A DNA stretch of 64,000 bases from Hydrogenophaga sp. (GTDB lineage: Bacteria > Pseudomonadota > Gammaproteobacteria > Burkholderiales > Burkholderiaceae_C). The stretch covers positions 32,494 to 96,493 of the forward strand of contig NZ_JADMJO010000022.1 in NCBI RefSeq assembly GCF_018780385.1, given 5' to 3'. Numbering within the stretch: the stretch's first letter is position 1; each line of letters opens with the position of its first letter. Positions 47,473-56,930 of this stretch are shown one piece after another. The translations under genes were made by a program, and so were the position numbers. The notes under the pieces are model-generated. The model saw only the letters and a program-made list of their open reading frames with translations, was not told the DNA's origin and did no database searches.

Positions 47473-48408
47473 ATGGAAAAGCACATCAGCCTCATCGGCG
47501 TCCCCACCGACATCGGCGCTGGCGCGCGCGGCGCCTCCATGGGCCCCGAAGCCATGCGCGTGGCCAACCTGGCCAGCGTGCTTGAAAGCCACGGTTTGAA
47601 CGTGATCGACCGCGGCAATCTCAGCGGACCACCCAACCCCTGGCAACCGCCCACCGACGGTTACCGCCACCTGCCCGAAGTGGCAGCGTGGAACGAGACC
47701 CTGCACCACGCGGTGCACGCCGAACTCGCGCTGGGGCGCATGCCCATCGTGCTGGGCGGCGACCACTGCCTGGGCCTGGGTTCGATCAGTGCGGTGGCGC
47801 GGCACTGCCGCGAGCAAGGCAAACAACTGCGCGTGTTGTGGCTCGACGCCCACGCCGACTACAACACCGCAGCCCTCACGCCCAGTGGCAACATCCACGG
47901 CATGCCGGTGGCCCTGCTGTGCGGCCACGGTCCGGCGCTGCTCACCGGCATCGGCGGCACCACGCCAGCCATCGACGCCAGCGTGGTGCGCCAGATCGGT
48001 ATCCGCAGCGTGGACGCCGGCGAGAAGCGCCTGGTGCACGAGGCCGGGCTGGAGGTGTTCGACATGCGCTACATCGACGAGATGGGCATGCGCCATACGA
48101 TGGAGCAGGCGCTCTCGGGCATGGACGACAACACTCACCTGCACGTGAGCTTCGACGTGGACTTCCTCGACCCCGACATCGCCCCGGGCGTGGGCACCAC
48201 GGTGCCCGGCGGCCCCACCTACCGCGAGGCGCAGCTGTGCATGGAAATGATCGCCGACACCGGACGGCTGGCCTCCATGGACGTGATGGAACTCAACCCG
48301 GCACTCGACGTGCGCAACCGCACGGCGGAGTTGGCGGTGGATTTGATCGAAAGTCTCTTTGGCAAGTCCACGTTGATGCGAACAGCACCTCCGGCGCGCG
48401 TGACTTGA
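47473..48408 (+). CDS. rocF: Arginase
   Basis: 311 residues of the ureohydrolase family; hydrolyses arginine to ornithine and urea. Manganese motifs are complete: LGGDHCLGLGS, LWLDAHADYNT, and SFDVDFLDPDIAPGVGTT. IPTDxG-like GVPTDIGAGARGASMGPEAM at the N-terminus is typical of true arginases rather than agmatinases. The frame is open from 47203, but the ATG at 47473 has GAGAG upstream and matches family length. About 290 bases upstream hold no other gene. Confidence 0.92.
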   Translation: MEKHISLIGVPTDIGAGARGASMGPEAMRVANLASVLESHGLNVIDRGNLSGPPNPWQPPTDGYRHLPEVAAWNETLHHAVHAELALGRMPIVLGGDHCLGLGSISAVARHCREQGKQLRVLWLDAHADYNTAALTPSGNIHGMPVALLCGHGPALLTGIGGTTPAIDASVVRQIGIRSVDAGEKRLVHEAGLEVFDMRYIDEMGMRHTMEQALSGMDDNTHLHVSFDVDFLDPDIAPGVGTTVPGGPTYREAQLCMEMIADTGRLASMDVMELNPALDVRNRTAELAVDLIESLFGKSTLMRTAPPARVT

Positions 48409-48413
48409 TCAAG

Positions 48414-48490
48414 GATGCCGTGAAACTGGCTCTGCCAGGCCACAGGCATCGCCCCTGGGGGGTGACGCGCGCAGCGCGGCGCGGGGGGGA
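48414..48490 (+). repeat. Dispersed ~75-bp intergenic repeat, copy 2
   Basis: GATGCCGTGAAACTGGCTCT, then CCAGGCCACAGGCATCGCCC and a GC-rich hairpin ending GCGGGGGGG. Lies between convergent arginase and ABM genes, where it can act as a terminator. See copies at 14221 and 51478. Confidence 0.8.
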
Positions 48491-48491
48491 T

Positions 48492-48791
48492 TCAACTTTT
48501 GCCTACCAATTCGAGGTGCTCGACCACCGGCGGTTGCGCGAAGAACGGACCGACGATGGCGCGCCACTGGGGGAACAGGTCGGAGCCCCGAAAGCCCACG
48601 GTGTGGTCTTCCAGCGTGTCCCAATAAATCATCAGCAGGTAGCGGCCCGGCGTCTCGATGCTGCGGTTGACCTTGTAACCCTTGAAGCCTTTGGCCTGAG
48701 CAATGACGGTGCTCACGCCACGCAGGATGGCCTCCTCAAACGCCGAGCTCTTGAGGGGGTCGATGCGGATGTCCGCGTGTTCGAGAATCAT
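48492..48791 (-). CDS. Antibiotic biosynthesis monooxygenase (ABM) domain protein
   Basis: 99 residues, a single dimeric alpha/beta barrel of the ABM family: [18 protein letters not shown], then [21 protein letters not shown] and [20 protein letters not shown]. Related proteins are heme- or quinol-type monooxygenases or act without cofactor; the substrate is unknown. AGGAAC precedes the ATG. The gene overlaps the 3' end of the GMC oxidoreductase by 56 bases on the same strand. Confidence 0.8.
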   Translation of the reverse strand: MILEHADIRIDPLKSSAFEEAILRGVSTVIAQAKGFKGYKVNRSIETPGRYLLMIYWDTLEDHTVGFRGSDLFPQWRAIVGPFFAQPPVVEHLELVGKS

Positions 48792-50436
48792 GGTGTTGTT
48801 CCTGGAGTGATGAAGCAGCTAGGCGGTCTTCGAGAATCATATCGGTGGCCTTTTCGGCCATCATGATCACCGGCGCATTGGTGTTGCCGCCCACCACGGT
48901 GGGCATCACCGAGGCATCCACCACCCGCAAACCCGCCACCCCTTGCACCCGCAGGCGGGCGTCCACCACGTCCATCGGTCCCGGCCCCATGCGACAGGTG
49001 CCCACCGGGTGGTAGATCGTGTCGGCATGGTTGCGCACGAACTGCTCGATCTGCCCCTCGCTCTGCGCCAGCGCGGAGGTGGCCGACTCGGTGCCCCCGT
49101 GGCGCGCGAGGGCCGGCTGCAGCAACAGCCGGCGCATCACCTGGAAACCGCGCACCAGGCGCGCGGTGTCGTCGGGGTCCTGCAGGAACGCCGGGTCGAT
49201 GAGGGGTGCCACCTGCGGATCGGCGCTGGCCAGGCGCAGGCTGCCCCGGCTCCTGGGTCGCAGCAGGCACACGTGACACGAATACCCGTGGCCCAGCACC
49301 GACTTGCGGCCGTGGTCCACCAGCTTGCCCACCACGAAGTGCAGCTGCAGGTCGGGGATGGCCTCATCGGGCGAACTCTTGATGAAACCGCCGGCTTCGG
49401 CGAAGTTGGTGGTGAGCATGCCGCTGCGTTGGCGCCGCCATTCAAAAATGCCTCGCACGGCCCTCCACAGGCCGCCTGGCGTGAGGCCCAGCAGGTCTCG
49501 CACCTTCGGCGCGTTGACCACGATCACCACGTCCACATGGTCGTGCAGGTTCGCGCCCACGCCGGGCAGGTCCAGCACGGACGCGATGCCGTGTTCGCGC
49601 AGGTGCTCCGCCGGGCCCACGCCCGAGAGCATGAGCAGCTGAGGCGAGCCGAATGCACCGGCGCTGAGCACGACCTCGCCACCGTCGTTCAAGCGCAGGA
49701 GCTGCATGGGCCCACGCCCGCCCTCGCCGCGGTATTCCACCCCCACCGCGCGCGGAGGATGGGCGCCGGTGTCCATCACCACGCGAGTGGTCAGGGCGTT
49801 GGTGATCACCTGCAGGTTGGGCCGCTGCAGGTGCGGCGTGAGGTAGGCCTTGGCGGCGCTGAAGCGTTCACCGTTCTTGTGCGTGACCTGGTAGGCGCCC
49901 ACGCCTTCCTGCTCCGGCCCGTTGAAGTCGGTGTTGTGCCGGTAACCCGCCTGCTGGCCGGCTTCGATGAACGAGGCCAGGAAAGGGTTGGGGCTGCGCA
50001 GATCCATCACGTTGAGCGGGCCGCCCTGGCCGTGCAGCGCGTCGGCGCCGCGCTCGTTGTGCTCGGCGCGCTTGAAGTACGGCAGCACGTCGGCGTAAGA
50101 CCACCCCGGGTTGCCCTGGGCCGCCCAAGCGTCGTAGTCGCTCGCGTGGCCGCGCGCGTAGATCATGGCGTTGATCGAACTGGAACCACCCAGCACCTTG
50201 CCACGCGGCTGATAACCGCGCCGACCGTTCAGGCCGGGCTGCGGCACGGTGTTGAAACCCCAGCCATTCATTTCGAACTTCGCGATCACCGCCAGGCCCG
50301 CCGGGCAATGGATCAACACGCTGCGGTCGGGGGGGCCGGCCTCGATGAGGGCGACACGGATGGTGGGGTCTTCGCTCAGGCGGCCCGCGAGCACGCTGCC
50401 GGCCGATCCGCCGCCAACGATGATGTAGTCGAACAT
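48736..50436 (-). CDS. GMC-family oxidoreductase (choline dehydrogenase-like)
   Basis: 566 residues. The FAD-binding motif [16 protein letters not shown] starts near residue 8, [14 protein letters not shown] is the GMC signature 1, and the catalytic His/Asn region is HPVGTCRMG with [19 protein letters not shown]. It oxidises an alcohol, using FAD. GGAG precedes the start. The frame continues about 20 residues beyond the usual C-terminus into the ABM gene, ending at 48736. Substrate is not decided by sequence. Confidence 0.88.
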   Translation of the reverse strand: MFDYIIVGGGSAGSVLAGRLSEDPTIRVALIEAGPPDRSVLIHCPAGLAVIAKFEMNGWGFNTVPQPGLNGRRGYQPRGKVLGGSSSINAMIYARGHASDYDAWAAQGNPGWSYADVLPYFKRAEHNERGADALHGQGGPLNVMDLRSPNPFLASFIEAGQQAGYRHNTDFNGPEQEGVGAYQVTHKNGERFSAAKAYLTPHLQRPNLQVITNALTTRVVMDTGAHPPRAVGVEYRGEGGRGPMQLLRLNDGGEVVLSAGAFGSPQLLMLSGVGPAEHLREHGIASVLDLPGVGANLHDHVDVVIVVNAPKVRDLLGLTPGGLWRAVRGIFEWRRQRSGMLTTNFAEAGGFIKSSPDEAIPDLQLHFVVGKLVDHGRKSVLGHGYSCHVCLLRPRSRGSLRLASADPQVAPLIDPAFLQDPDDTARLVRGFQVMRRLLLQPALARHGGTESATSALAQSEGQIEQFVRNHADTIYHPVGTCRMGPGPMDVVDARLRVQGVAGLRVVDASVMPTVVGGNTNAPVIMMAEKATDMILEDRLAASSLQEQHHDSRTRGHPHRPPQELGV

Positions 50437-50625
50437 GGGGTGTCTCCGTCGTGTGTGGCGCACGCCAAACCGTGCGCGACAATCTCGGAGCAAGTTAGCA
50501 CAGGGGTTTCGGCGCAGGTAGGCAGTGACGCCTAGGAAACCGCCTGCGGCGACGCCCTCGCGACGCCGGCGCAAACCGCCGATCGCCCCCAGATCCCCAC
50601 CCACTTCCGCAGGAGCATCCCCTTC

Positions 50626-51477
50626 ATGAACAGCATTCAAACCGTCGGCATCATCGGCTCGGGCACCATGGGCAACGGCATCGCGCAGGCCTGCGCCACC
50701 CGAGGCATCCGCGTGGTGATGGTCGACATCGCACAGGCCGCGGTCGACAAGGGTCTGGCCACCGTCGCCGGCAGCCTGGACCGGCTGATCAAGAAAGAGA
50801 AGATCACCGCTGCCGACAAGGACCAGGCGCTCTCGCTCATCAAAGCCTCGACGAACTACGACGACCTCAAAGGCGCGCAGCTCGTCATCGAAGCGGCCAC
50901 CGAGAACGAAGGCCTGAAGGTCAAGATCCTGCAGCAGCTCGACGGCCTGCTCGCCCCCGAGGTGATCGTGGCGACCAACACCAGCTCGATCAGCATCACC
51001 AAGCTGGCCGCCGCCACGCAGCGCCCCGACCGCTTCATCGGCATGCACTTCTTCAACCCGGTGCCCATGATGGCGCTGGTGGAGATCATCCGCGGCCTGC
51101 AGACCAGCGACGCCACGCACGACGCGGTCAAGGCCCTGGCCGAAGCGCTGGGCAAGACGCCGATCACGGTGAAGAACGCGCCCGGTTTTGTGGTCAACCG
51201 CATCCTGGTGCCCATGATCAACGAGGCCTTCTTCGTGCTGGCCGAAGGCATCGCCACGCCGGAAGACATCGACGCCGGCATGAAGCTGGGCACCAACCAG
51301 CCCATCGGCCCGCTGGCCCTGGCCGACATGATCGGCCTGGACGTGTGCCTGGCGGTGATGAACGTCTACATCGCCGAGTTCAACGACAGCAAGTACCGCC
51401 CCGCCCCGCTACTCAAGGAAATGGTGGCCGCCGGCTACCTCGGCCGCAAGACCGGGCGCGGCGTCTATTCGTATTGA
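50626..51477 (+). CDS. 3-hydroxybutyryl-CoA dehydrogenase
   Basis: 283 residues. NAD-binding GSGTMGNG (11-18), then TNTSSISITKLAAAT and the signature MHFFNPVPMMALVEIIRG, with NAPGFVVNRILVPMINEA. It oxidises or reduces 3-hydroxyacyl-CoA, mainly C4, in butyrate/PHB metabolism or beta-oxidation; the symbol hbd or paaH would fit. AGGAG precedes the ATG. It is divergent from the GMC gene and separate from the other fatty-acid genes. Confidence 0.92.
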   Translation: MNSIQTVGIIGSGTMGNGIAQACATRGIRVVMVDIAQAAVDKGLATVAGSLDRLIKKEKITAADKDQALSLIKASTNYDDLKGAQLVIEAATENEGLKVKILQQLDGLLAPEVIVATNTSSISITKLAAATQRPDRFIGMHFFNPVPMMALVEIIRGLQTSDATHDAVKALAEALGKTPITVKNAPGFVVNRILVPMINEAFFVLAEGIATPEDIDAGMKLGTNQPIGPLALADMIGLDVCLAVMNVYIAEFNDSKYRPAPLLKEMVAAGYLGRKTGRGVYSY

Positions 51478-51552
51478 CCCCCCGCGCCGCTTCGCGGCAC
51501 CCCCTGAAGGGGGGCGATGCCCTGTGGCCCGGCGGAGCCGGTTCCACGGCAT
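51478..51552 (-). repeat. Dispersed ~75-bp intergenic repeat, copy 3 (inverted)
   Basis: Reverse complement reads GTGGAACCGGCTCCGCCGGG, CCACAGGGCATCGCC, a CCCCCCTTCAGGGGG hairpin and GCGAAGCGGCGCGGGG, matching copies 1 and 2 block by block. Between convergent stops of hbd-type and PNPOx-type genes. Confidence 0.82.
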
Positions 51553-51597
51553 CTCTGGGTTGGGGCACGCGCTCCGTGGCTGCGGGTGCTCGCCGCG

Positions 51598-52551
51598 TTA
51601 TCGAGAAGACCAGCTCCCCAGGCCGGCGAGCTGCGGCGACGGTTCGGACGGCCCCCAGCGCAAGGGCAATCCGCCCTGCACCCGCCGCACGTGCGTCACC
51701 CGCATGCGCAGCAGGCGCAGGGCGCCGTCGAAGGACGCGAGTTCGGCACCGTCCCACAGCACCTGGGCCTGCACCGCGACATACAGCAGGTCGCCGCGAT
51801 CGAAATCCACGAACAGCAGACCCGCCGCGGGGTGCACGGCGATGTTGCCCAGCGTGTTGAAGAAGTGGTTGCCCATGAAGTCGGGCACGGTCAACACCTC
51901 GCCCTCCAGCTTCACGAAACCCGGTGGGCCGCCGCGGTGCGACACGTCCACCCCATGCCGCGCTTCTCCGCCCGGGGCTGTTGCCTGCGGATGCGCGGTG
52001 GCAATGAAGAAGGTGTCGGCCGCGCGGATCAGTTCGCGCGATGCTTCGTCGAGGCCCGGACCCTCATAGGCCAGGTGACCCGCGGGCGCCTCGGGTGTCC
52101 ACACCGGTTCGCGCGCCTGGATGTACTTCGGGCAGTTGCCGAAGCTCTGGCCGACCTCGACCGCGAACCCACCGTCTTCCAGCCGCGCCGTGCCGTTCAT
52201 GCGGTTGCGCCGACGCGTGTGCGGCTGGATGCCGAGCAGGCCCAGTGCAGCGCCGTCGTGCAGCGTGGTGTTGAGCGGGTCGTGCGGCAAGGGCCGGGCG
52301 CGGATCTGCAGGTGCGTCGGATCGGGCGAATCCATGAAGCCGGGCGCGCCCGCGACCACGCTGGCCCAGGGCTGGCCTCCGGCGTCCACGCTGCCCACCA
52401 CCAAGAAGGGCAGCAGGCCGAAGAATTCGCGGTGCTGGTCGGGCATGTGATCGCGCATCACACGCGGGCCGATCTGCGCCATGTGCGCCTGCACGCCGGC
52501 CCGCGCCTGCAGGGCCTGCTCGCCGGCGTGGAAGGCCGGGTGGCTGCTCAC
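51598..52551 (-). CDS. Pyridoxamine 5'-phosphate oxidase-like flavin-binding protein
   Basis: 317 residues from a GTG at 52551 overlapping the GST stop (GTGA). The N-terminus SHPAFHAGEQALQARAGVQ and a split-barrel FMN-binding fold (FFGLLPFLVVGSVDAGGQPW, GFVKLEGEVLTVPDFMGNHF, AGLLFVDFDRGDLLYV) match the long PNPOx-like family often fused or coupled to ferredoxin reductases. The true substrate is unknown. Operon with the GST ahead of it suggests a part in detoxification. A longer open frame upstream is not used because it runs through the GST gene. Confidence 0.8.
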   Translation of the reverse strand: MSSHPAFHAGEQALQARAGVQAHMAQIGPRVMRDHMPDQHREFFGLLPFLVVGSVDAGGQPWASVVAGAPGFMDSPDPTHLQIRARPLPHDPLNTTLHDGAALGLLGIQPHTRRRNRMNGTARLEDGGFAVEVGQSFGNCPKYIQAREPVWTPEAPAGHLAYEGPGLDEASRELIRAADTFFIATAHPQATAPGGEARHGVDVSHRGGPPGFVKLEGEVLTVPDFMGNHFFNTLGNIAVHPAAGLLFVDFDRGDLLYVAVQAQVLWDGAELASFDGALRLLRMRVTHVRRVQGGLPLRWGPSEPSPQLAGLGSWSSR

Positions 52552-53171
52552 GCCGCCAACCCCACCGGTGACTTGAGCATCGGCACGAAGCCCGGCAACG
52601 CCTCGATGCGCGCCAGCCAGGCGCGAATCGCCGGGTAGGGCTGCAGCGAGACCAGGCCCTCGGGTGCGCGCGCCACATAGGCGTAGTGCGCCAGATCGGC
52701 CAGGGTGGCGCGCTCGCCAACAAGAAACGGCGGGCGCCCGAGTTCTCCCTCCATCAACCCGAACAGTCCCTCGGCGCGCGCAATCGCCTCTTTCGGGTCG
52801 GTGGGCAAACAGAACAGTTGCACCACGCGCGCGCTCGCCGGCCCGAAAGCCAGTGGGCCGGCGGCCAGCGACAGCCAGCGCTGCACACGCGCCGCGCCCA
52901 CCGGGTCGCGCGGCAGCCACTGGCCCGGCGCGTAGCGGCCCTCCAGGTAGACCAGGATGGCGTTCGAATCGGCCAGCGTCAGTTCACCGTCGCGCAGCAC
53001 CGGGATCTGGCCCAGCGGGTTCATGGCGAGGAAGCTGGGCGCTTTGTGCTGCTTCTGAGCGAGGTCGACGTCGATGCTCTCGAAAGGCAAGCCGAGCATC
53101 GAGAGGAACAGCTCGACGCGGTGACAGTGGCCGGAGATGGCGTTGCGGTACAGCTGGAGGGCGGGTTTCAT
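52548..53171 (-). CDS. Glutathione S-transferase
   Basis: 207 residues. N-terminal thioredoxin fold with LYRNAISGHCHRVELFLSML, NPLGQIPVLRDGELTLADSN (cis-Pro and Ser-Asn glutathione contacts) and a helical C-terminal domain. The first-residue pocket has Ser-Gly-His-Cys, so the catalytic residue is Ser or Cys. It is divergent from a LysR gene, which probably controls it, and coupled to the flavin-binding protein by GTGA. Confidence 0.9.
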   Translation of the reverse strand: MKPALQLYRNAISGHCHRVELFLSMLGLPFESIDVDLAQKQHKAPSFLAMNPLGQIPVLRDGELTLADSNAILVYLEGRYAPGQWLPRDPVGAARVQRWLSLAAGPLAFGPASARVVQLFCLPTDPKEAIARAEGLFGLMEGELGRPPFLVGERATLADLAHYAYVARAPEGLVSLQPYPAIRAWLARIEALPGFVPMLKSPVGLAA

Positions 53172-53272
53172 GGGGGCTCCTGGTTGGTGAGGCCGCCATC
53201 TTGTTTGCTGCAACCGAATTCACCAATATCCCCAGGCGCACATCACTGCTCCATAAATCGGTTTAATGGCCC

Positions 53273-54178
53273 ATGGACAAACTCCGTGCCATGGGCACCT
53301 TCGTGCAGATCGCCGACGCCGGCAGCCTCACCGCGGCGGCCTGGGCCATGGGCACATCGTTGCCCGCGGTGGTGCGCTTGCTCGCGGCCTACGAAGCCCA
53401 TCTTGGCGTGCGACTGTTCAACCGCACCACGCGCCGCATCTCGCTCACCGAAGACGGTCGCCGCCATCTGGAGAGCTGCCGCCACTTGCTGAGCGCAGTG
53501 GACGATGCCGAGGTCGAGCTGAAAAACAATGCCGCCGAACCCACCGGCCACCTCACCATCACCGCACCGGTGCTGTTCGGCCAGATGCATGTGGCGCCCA
53601 TCGTCACGCGCTTCGTGCAGCAGCACCGCCAGATGCGCTGCCGCGTGATGCTGATGGATCGGGTGGTGAATCTGCTGGAGGAAGGGGTCGACGTGGGCAT
53701 CCGCATCGCCCACCTGGAAGATTCCAGCCTGGTCGCGCTGCCCCTGGGCGAGATCCGCCGCGTGGTGGTCGCCAGTCCCGCATTCCTGCGCGAGCAGGGA
53801 GCGCCGGCGCATCCGAACGAGCTGCTCAAGGCCAACTGCGTGCGCCTGGTCGGGTACTCGCCCACCTGGGGCAGCTTCCGCGACGGCGGCAAAACGCTCA
53901 AACTCAGCGTCAGCGGCAACCTCGAGTTCAACCACATCGCGCCCGCCGTGCAGGCGTGCGCCGCGGGCGCGGGCTTCGGCCAGTTTCTGTCGTACCAGGT
54001 CGCGCCGCTCCTGAAGACCGGAGAATTGCAGACCGTGCTGGAAGACTTTGAGGACGCTCCGCGCCCGATCCATGTGGTGTACCCCCACGCCCGCCTGCTG
54101 CCCGCGCGCACGCGGGCCTTCATCGATTTCATTCGCCAGGAACTCAAGGGCTTCGCGCCCGGGAACAACCAACCATGA
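53273..54178 (+). CDS. LysR-family transcriptional regulator
   Basis: 301 residues: winged helix-turn-helix in the first 60 (FVQIADAGSLTAAAWAMGTS, LGVRLFNRTTRRISLTEDG) and the substrate-binding effector domain (LTITAPVLFGQMHVAPIVTR, GVDVGIRIAHLEDSSLVALP). It is divergent from the GST/PNPOx pair and overlaps the glutathione reductase start by 4 bases (ATGA), so it likely regulates a glutathione-linked stress response. The inducer is unknown. Confidence 0.88.
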   Translation: MDKLRAMGTFVQIADAGSLTAAAWAMGTSLPAVVRLLAAYEAHLGVRLFNRTTRRISLTEDGRRHLESCRHLLSAVDDAEVELKNNAAEPTGHLTITAPVLFGQMHVAPIVTRFVQQHRQMRCRVMLMDRVVNLLEEGVDVGIRIAHLEDSSLVALPLGEIRRVVVASPAFLREQGAPAHPNELLKANCVRLVGYSPTWGSFRDGGKTLKLSVSGNLEFNHIAPAVQACAAGAGFGQFLSYQVAPLLKTGELQTVLEDFEDAPRPIHVVYPHARLLPARTRAFIDFIRQELKGFAPGNNQP

Positions 54179-55590
54179 CCACGTCCACAGCTTCATTCGA
54201 CTTTGACCTTTTCGTGATCGGCGGCGGCAGCGGCGGCGTGCGCGCCGCGCGCATGGCTGCGCAGCGCGGCGCGCGCGTGGCGCTGGCCGAGGTGCTGGGC
54301 ACCGACGGCCTGGGCGGCACCTGCGTGAACGTGGGCTGCATCCCGAAGAAGCTCTACAGCTATGCGGCGCACTATGCTGAATCCTTCGAAGAGTCGCACG
54401 GCTTCGGCTGGGAGGGTGAGAAACCCACTTTCAACTGGGCCACGCTGAAGGCCAACCGCTCGAAAGAGATCACGCGCCTCAACGGCGTCTACGGCAACCT
54501 GCTGCGCGGCTCCGGCGTGACCGTGTTCGACGCCTTCGCGAGCCTCACCGGTGCACACGGCATCGCGCTGGCCACGCTGAACGCCGACGGTTCACCCGGT
54601 CACCAGGAATTCACTGCGAAGCACATCCTGATCGCCACCGGCGGCACGCCGCACGTGCCGCACTTCATGGGGCACGAACACGTCATCACGTCCGACGACA
54701 TCTTCGACCTCGAACCGTTTCCAAAACGGCTGGTGGTGGTGGGCGGGGGTTACATCGCCAGCGAGTTCGCCTCCATCTTCAACGGACTGGGCGCGAAGGT
54801 CACCCAGCTCTACCGGGGCGAGCAGATCCTGCGCGGCTTCGACGACGAGATCCGCCACTTCGTGGCCGCCGAAATGATCAAGGCGGGCGTGGACCTGCAC
54901 CTCAACGCCGGGGTGGTGGACATCCGCAAGACTGGCGATGGCCTGCGCGTGGAATGTGAAGGCGGTGCCCTGGTGATGGCCGATGCCGTGCTGTACGCCA
55001 CCGGCCGCGTTCCCAACGTGAAGGACATGGGTCTGGAGACCGTGGGCGTGGTGCAAGGCGCCAAGGGAGAGGTCGTCGTCAACGAGCGCTACCAGACCAA
55101 CGTGCCGTCCATCTTCGCGGTGGGCGACGTGACCAACCGCGTGCAGCTCACGCCGGTGGCGCTGGGCGAGGCCATGGTGGTGGTGGACCAGTTGTTCGGC
55201 CCGGCGGCTGGCAAGGCAGCGCGCAACATGGGCTACGAGTTCATCCCCACCGCGGTCTTCACCCACCCCAGCATCGGCACGGTGGGCCTCAGCGAGGCCG
55301 ACGCGCGCAAGCAGTATGGCGACGTGACCGTCTTCCGCAGCGAGTTCAAGGCACTCAAACACACGCTCTCGGGCAGCACCGAGCGCACGCTGATGAAGCT
55401 GGTGGTGGAGACGAAGACCGACCGCGTGGTGGGCCTGCACATGGTCGGCGCCGAGGCCGGCGAGATCGTTCAGGGCTTTGCGGTGGCCCTGAAAGCCGGC
55501 GCGACCAAGGCGGTGTTCGACAGCACCATCGGCATCCACCCCACGGCGGCCGAAGAGTTCGTGACGATGCGCGATCCTGTGAAGGTCTGA
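54175..55590 (+). CDS. gor: Glutathione-disulfide reductase
   Basis: 471 residues; NADPH-dependent reduction of glutathione disulfide. FAD motif IGGGSGGVRAARMAAQRGA, redox disulfide Cys50/Cys55 in GGTCVNVGCIPKKL, NADPH domain VVVGGGYIASEFASIFNGLG and C-terminal HPTAAEEFV (catalytic His). It shares a 4-base ATGA overlap with the LysR gene, and the GST across the divergent promoter uses the glutathione it regenerates. Confidence 0.93.
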   Translation: MTTSTASFDFDLFVIGGGSGGVRAARMAAQRGARVALAEVLGTDGLGGTCVNVGCIPKKLYSYAAHYAESFEESHGFGWEGEKPTFNWATLKANRSKEITRLNGVYGNLLRGSGVTVFDAFASLTGAHGIALATLNADGSPGHQEFTAKHILIATGGTPHVPHFMGHEHVITSDDIFDLEPFPKRLVVVGGGYIASEFASIFNGLGAKVTQLYRGEQILRGFDDEIRHFVAAEMIKAGVDLHLNAGVVDIRKTGDGLRVECEGGALVMADAVLYATGRVPNVKDMGLETVGVVQGAKGEVVVNERYQTNVPSIFAVGDVTNRVQLTPVALGEAMVVVDQLFGPAAGKAARNMGYEFIPTAVFTHPSIGTVGLSEADARKQYGDVTVFRSEFKALKHTLSGSTERTLMKLVVETKTDRVVGLHMVGAEAGEIVQGFAVALKAGATKAVFDSTIGIHPTAAEEFVTMRDPVKV

Positions 55591-55600
55591 AGTTGATCCC

Positions 55601-55627
55601 GTTCACCCTGAGCCTGTCGAAGGGCTC
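55601..55627. repeat. REP-like half element
   Basis: GTTCACCCTGAGCCTGTCGA continuing AGGGCTC. This is a well-known dispersed sequence of beta- and gammaproteobacteria (pairs of TTCACCCTGAGCCTGTCGAA). A single half is seen here, between gor and the MgtC-like gene. Confidence 0.6.
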
Positions 55628-55647
55628 TCGTGGTGCCGCCCAGCGCT

Positions 55648-56907
55648 TCACAGCACGAACAGCAACCCCATCACCAACGCCGTGTGCCCCCACAAACCAG
55701 GCAGAAACCACAGCGCATACATTCGCCCGCCCACCAGCGCGGCGGTCACGCTCTTGCTCAAGGTGTGCACCGCCAGCGCCCCCACCACGGCCTGGTGACC
55801 GATGGGCGCGGGTGGCCCCGAGCTGAACACCGCCGCCAGTGCCGAATGCAGATCGGCCAGCGCACCGAGCAGGCTGCCCACGATCAGGCCGGCCTCGCCC
55901 AGCCACAGCGTGAGCGCGTGCACCAGCACCTGGATGCCCGCGAGCAGCGCCGCCACCGCAGCGGCACCCGCCAGGCTGAACATGCGCTCGTCCTGCTCCA
56001 CAGCCACAGGTGCCGCTTCTGACGGCGCGCCGCGCACCAGCCACAGCCCGCAGGCCAGCGCCATCACCGCGCCACCCAGCGCCGGCCACACCAGGTGCAC
56101 CAGCCAGGCCGGTTGCACGGCAGCGGCCACCAGCAGCAACTGCAGCTGGGTCGACACACAGCTGAGCAGCGCACCGCCGGCCATCAGCCGCGCACCGCTG
56201 CGGCCTTCTCGCACAGCCAGGCCGAGCGTGGCGATGGTGGCCGTGCTCGACACAAAACCCGAGGCCAGGGCCGAGAGCGTCACCGCGTGTCGGGCCTGCA
56301 GCAGCCGGCGCGCCAGGTGGGCAGCGGCCTGCACGCCCAGCAGCAAGGCGAGCAGCTGGACGATTTCTTGCGGGTTGAGCGTGTTGCCCCACAAAGGCCT
56401 GTCAGGCACCAGTGGCAAGGCCAGCAGCACCAGCGCAGCGAGCAGGATGCCGTCGCGCACCTCGGCGGGCCGCAACCAATGCCGCACGAACTCATGCAGA
56501 CGCTCGCGCCCGGCGAGCAGGGCGGTGAGTCCCACCGCCGTGCCGGCGGCCAGTGGCAGGCTCCAGGTGCACAGCACACCGATCAGGTAGGTGAGCAGCA
56601 AGGCCACCTCGGTGGTCACGCCCGGATCGTCGGAGCGGTCGCGAAAGTAGGCCACCACGCCCAGCGCGGCCACGAACACCGCGCCCGCCACCACCAAGCC
56701 AGTGACCTGCGTGAGCGCCGCAACTGCGCCGGTGACGCAAGTCAGGGCAAAGGTGCGCAGACCCGCGAGCGCCCTGCCCGGTCCCTCGCCCTTGCGGCGC
56801 TCGCGCTCGATGCCGATCAACAGGCCGCAGCCCAGCGCCGCGGCCAGCGTGGCGGCGGCCTGGGACAGATCGGGGATGGCAAGGCTCATCGTGTCATGCG
56901 GGGTCAT
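55648..56907 (-). CDS. MgtC/SapB and DUF4010 family membrane protein
   Basis: 419 residues of mostly transmembrane helices. The N-terminus has the MgtC/SapB motif GCGLLIGIERERR and the C-terminal half matches the DUF4010 domain (SALASGFVSSTATIATLGLA, GALADLHSALAAVFSSG, VGALAVHTLSKSVTAALVGG). Function is unknown; MgtC relatives are linked to Mg2+ stress and membrane potential. The start could also be 56889. It is divergent from amn with only 23 bases between the chosen starts. Confidence 0.83.
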   Translation of the reverse strand: MTPHDTMSLAIPDLSQAAATLAAALGCGLLIGIERERRKGEGPGRALAGLRTFALTCVTGAVAALTQVTGLVVAGAVFVAALGVVAYFRDRSDDPGVTTEVALLLTYLIGVLCTWSLPLAAGTAVGLTALLAGRERLHEFVRHWLRPAEVRDGILLAALVLLALPLVPDRPLWGNTLNPQEIVQLLALLLGVQAAAHLARRLLQARHAVTLSALASGFVSSTATIATLGLAVREGRSGARLMAGGALLSCVSTQLQLLLVAAAVQPAWLVHLVWPALGGAVMALACGLWLVRGAPSEAAPVAVEQDERMFSLAGAAAVAALLAGIQVLVHALTLWLGEAGLIVGSLLGALADLHSALAAVFSSGPPAPIGHQAVVGALAVHTLSKSVTAALVGGRMYALWFLPGLWGHTALVMGLLFVL

Positions 56908-56930
56908 CGGTGCAAGGCCACAATAAGCCC

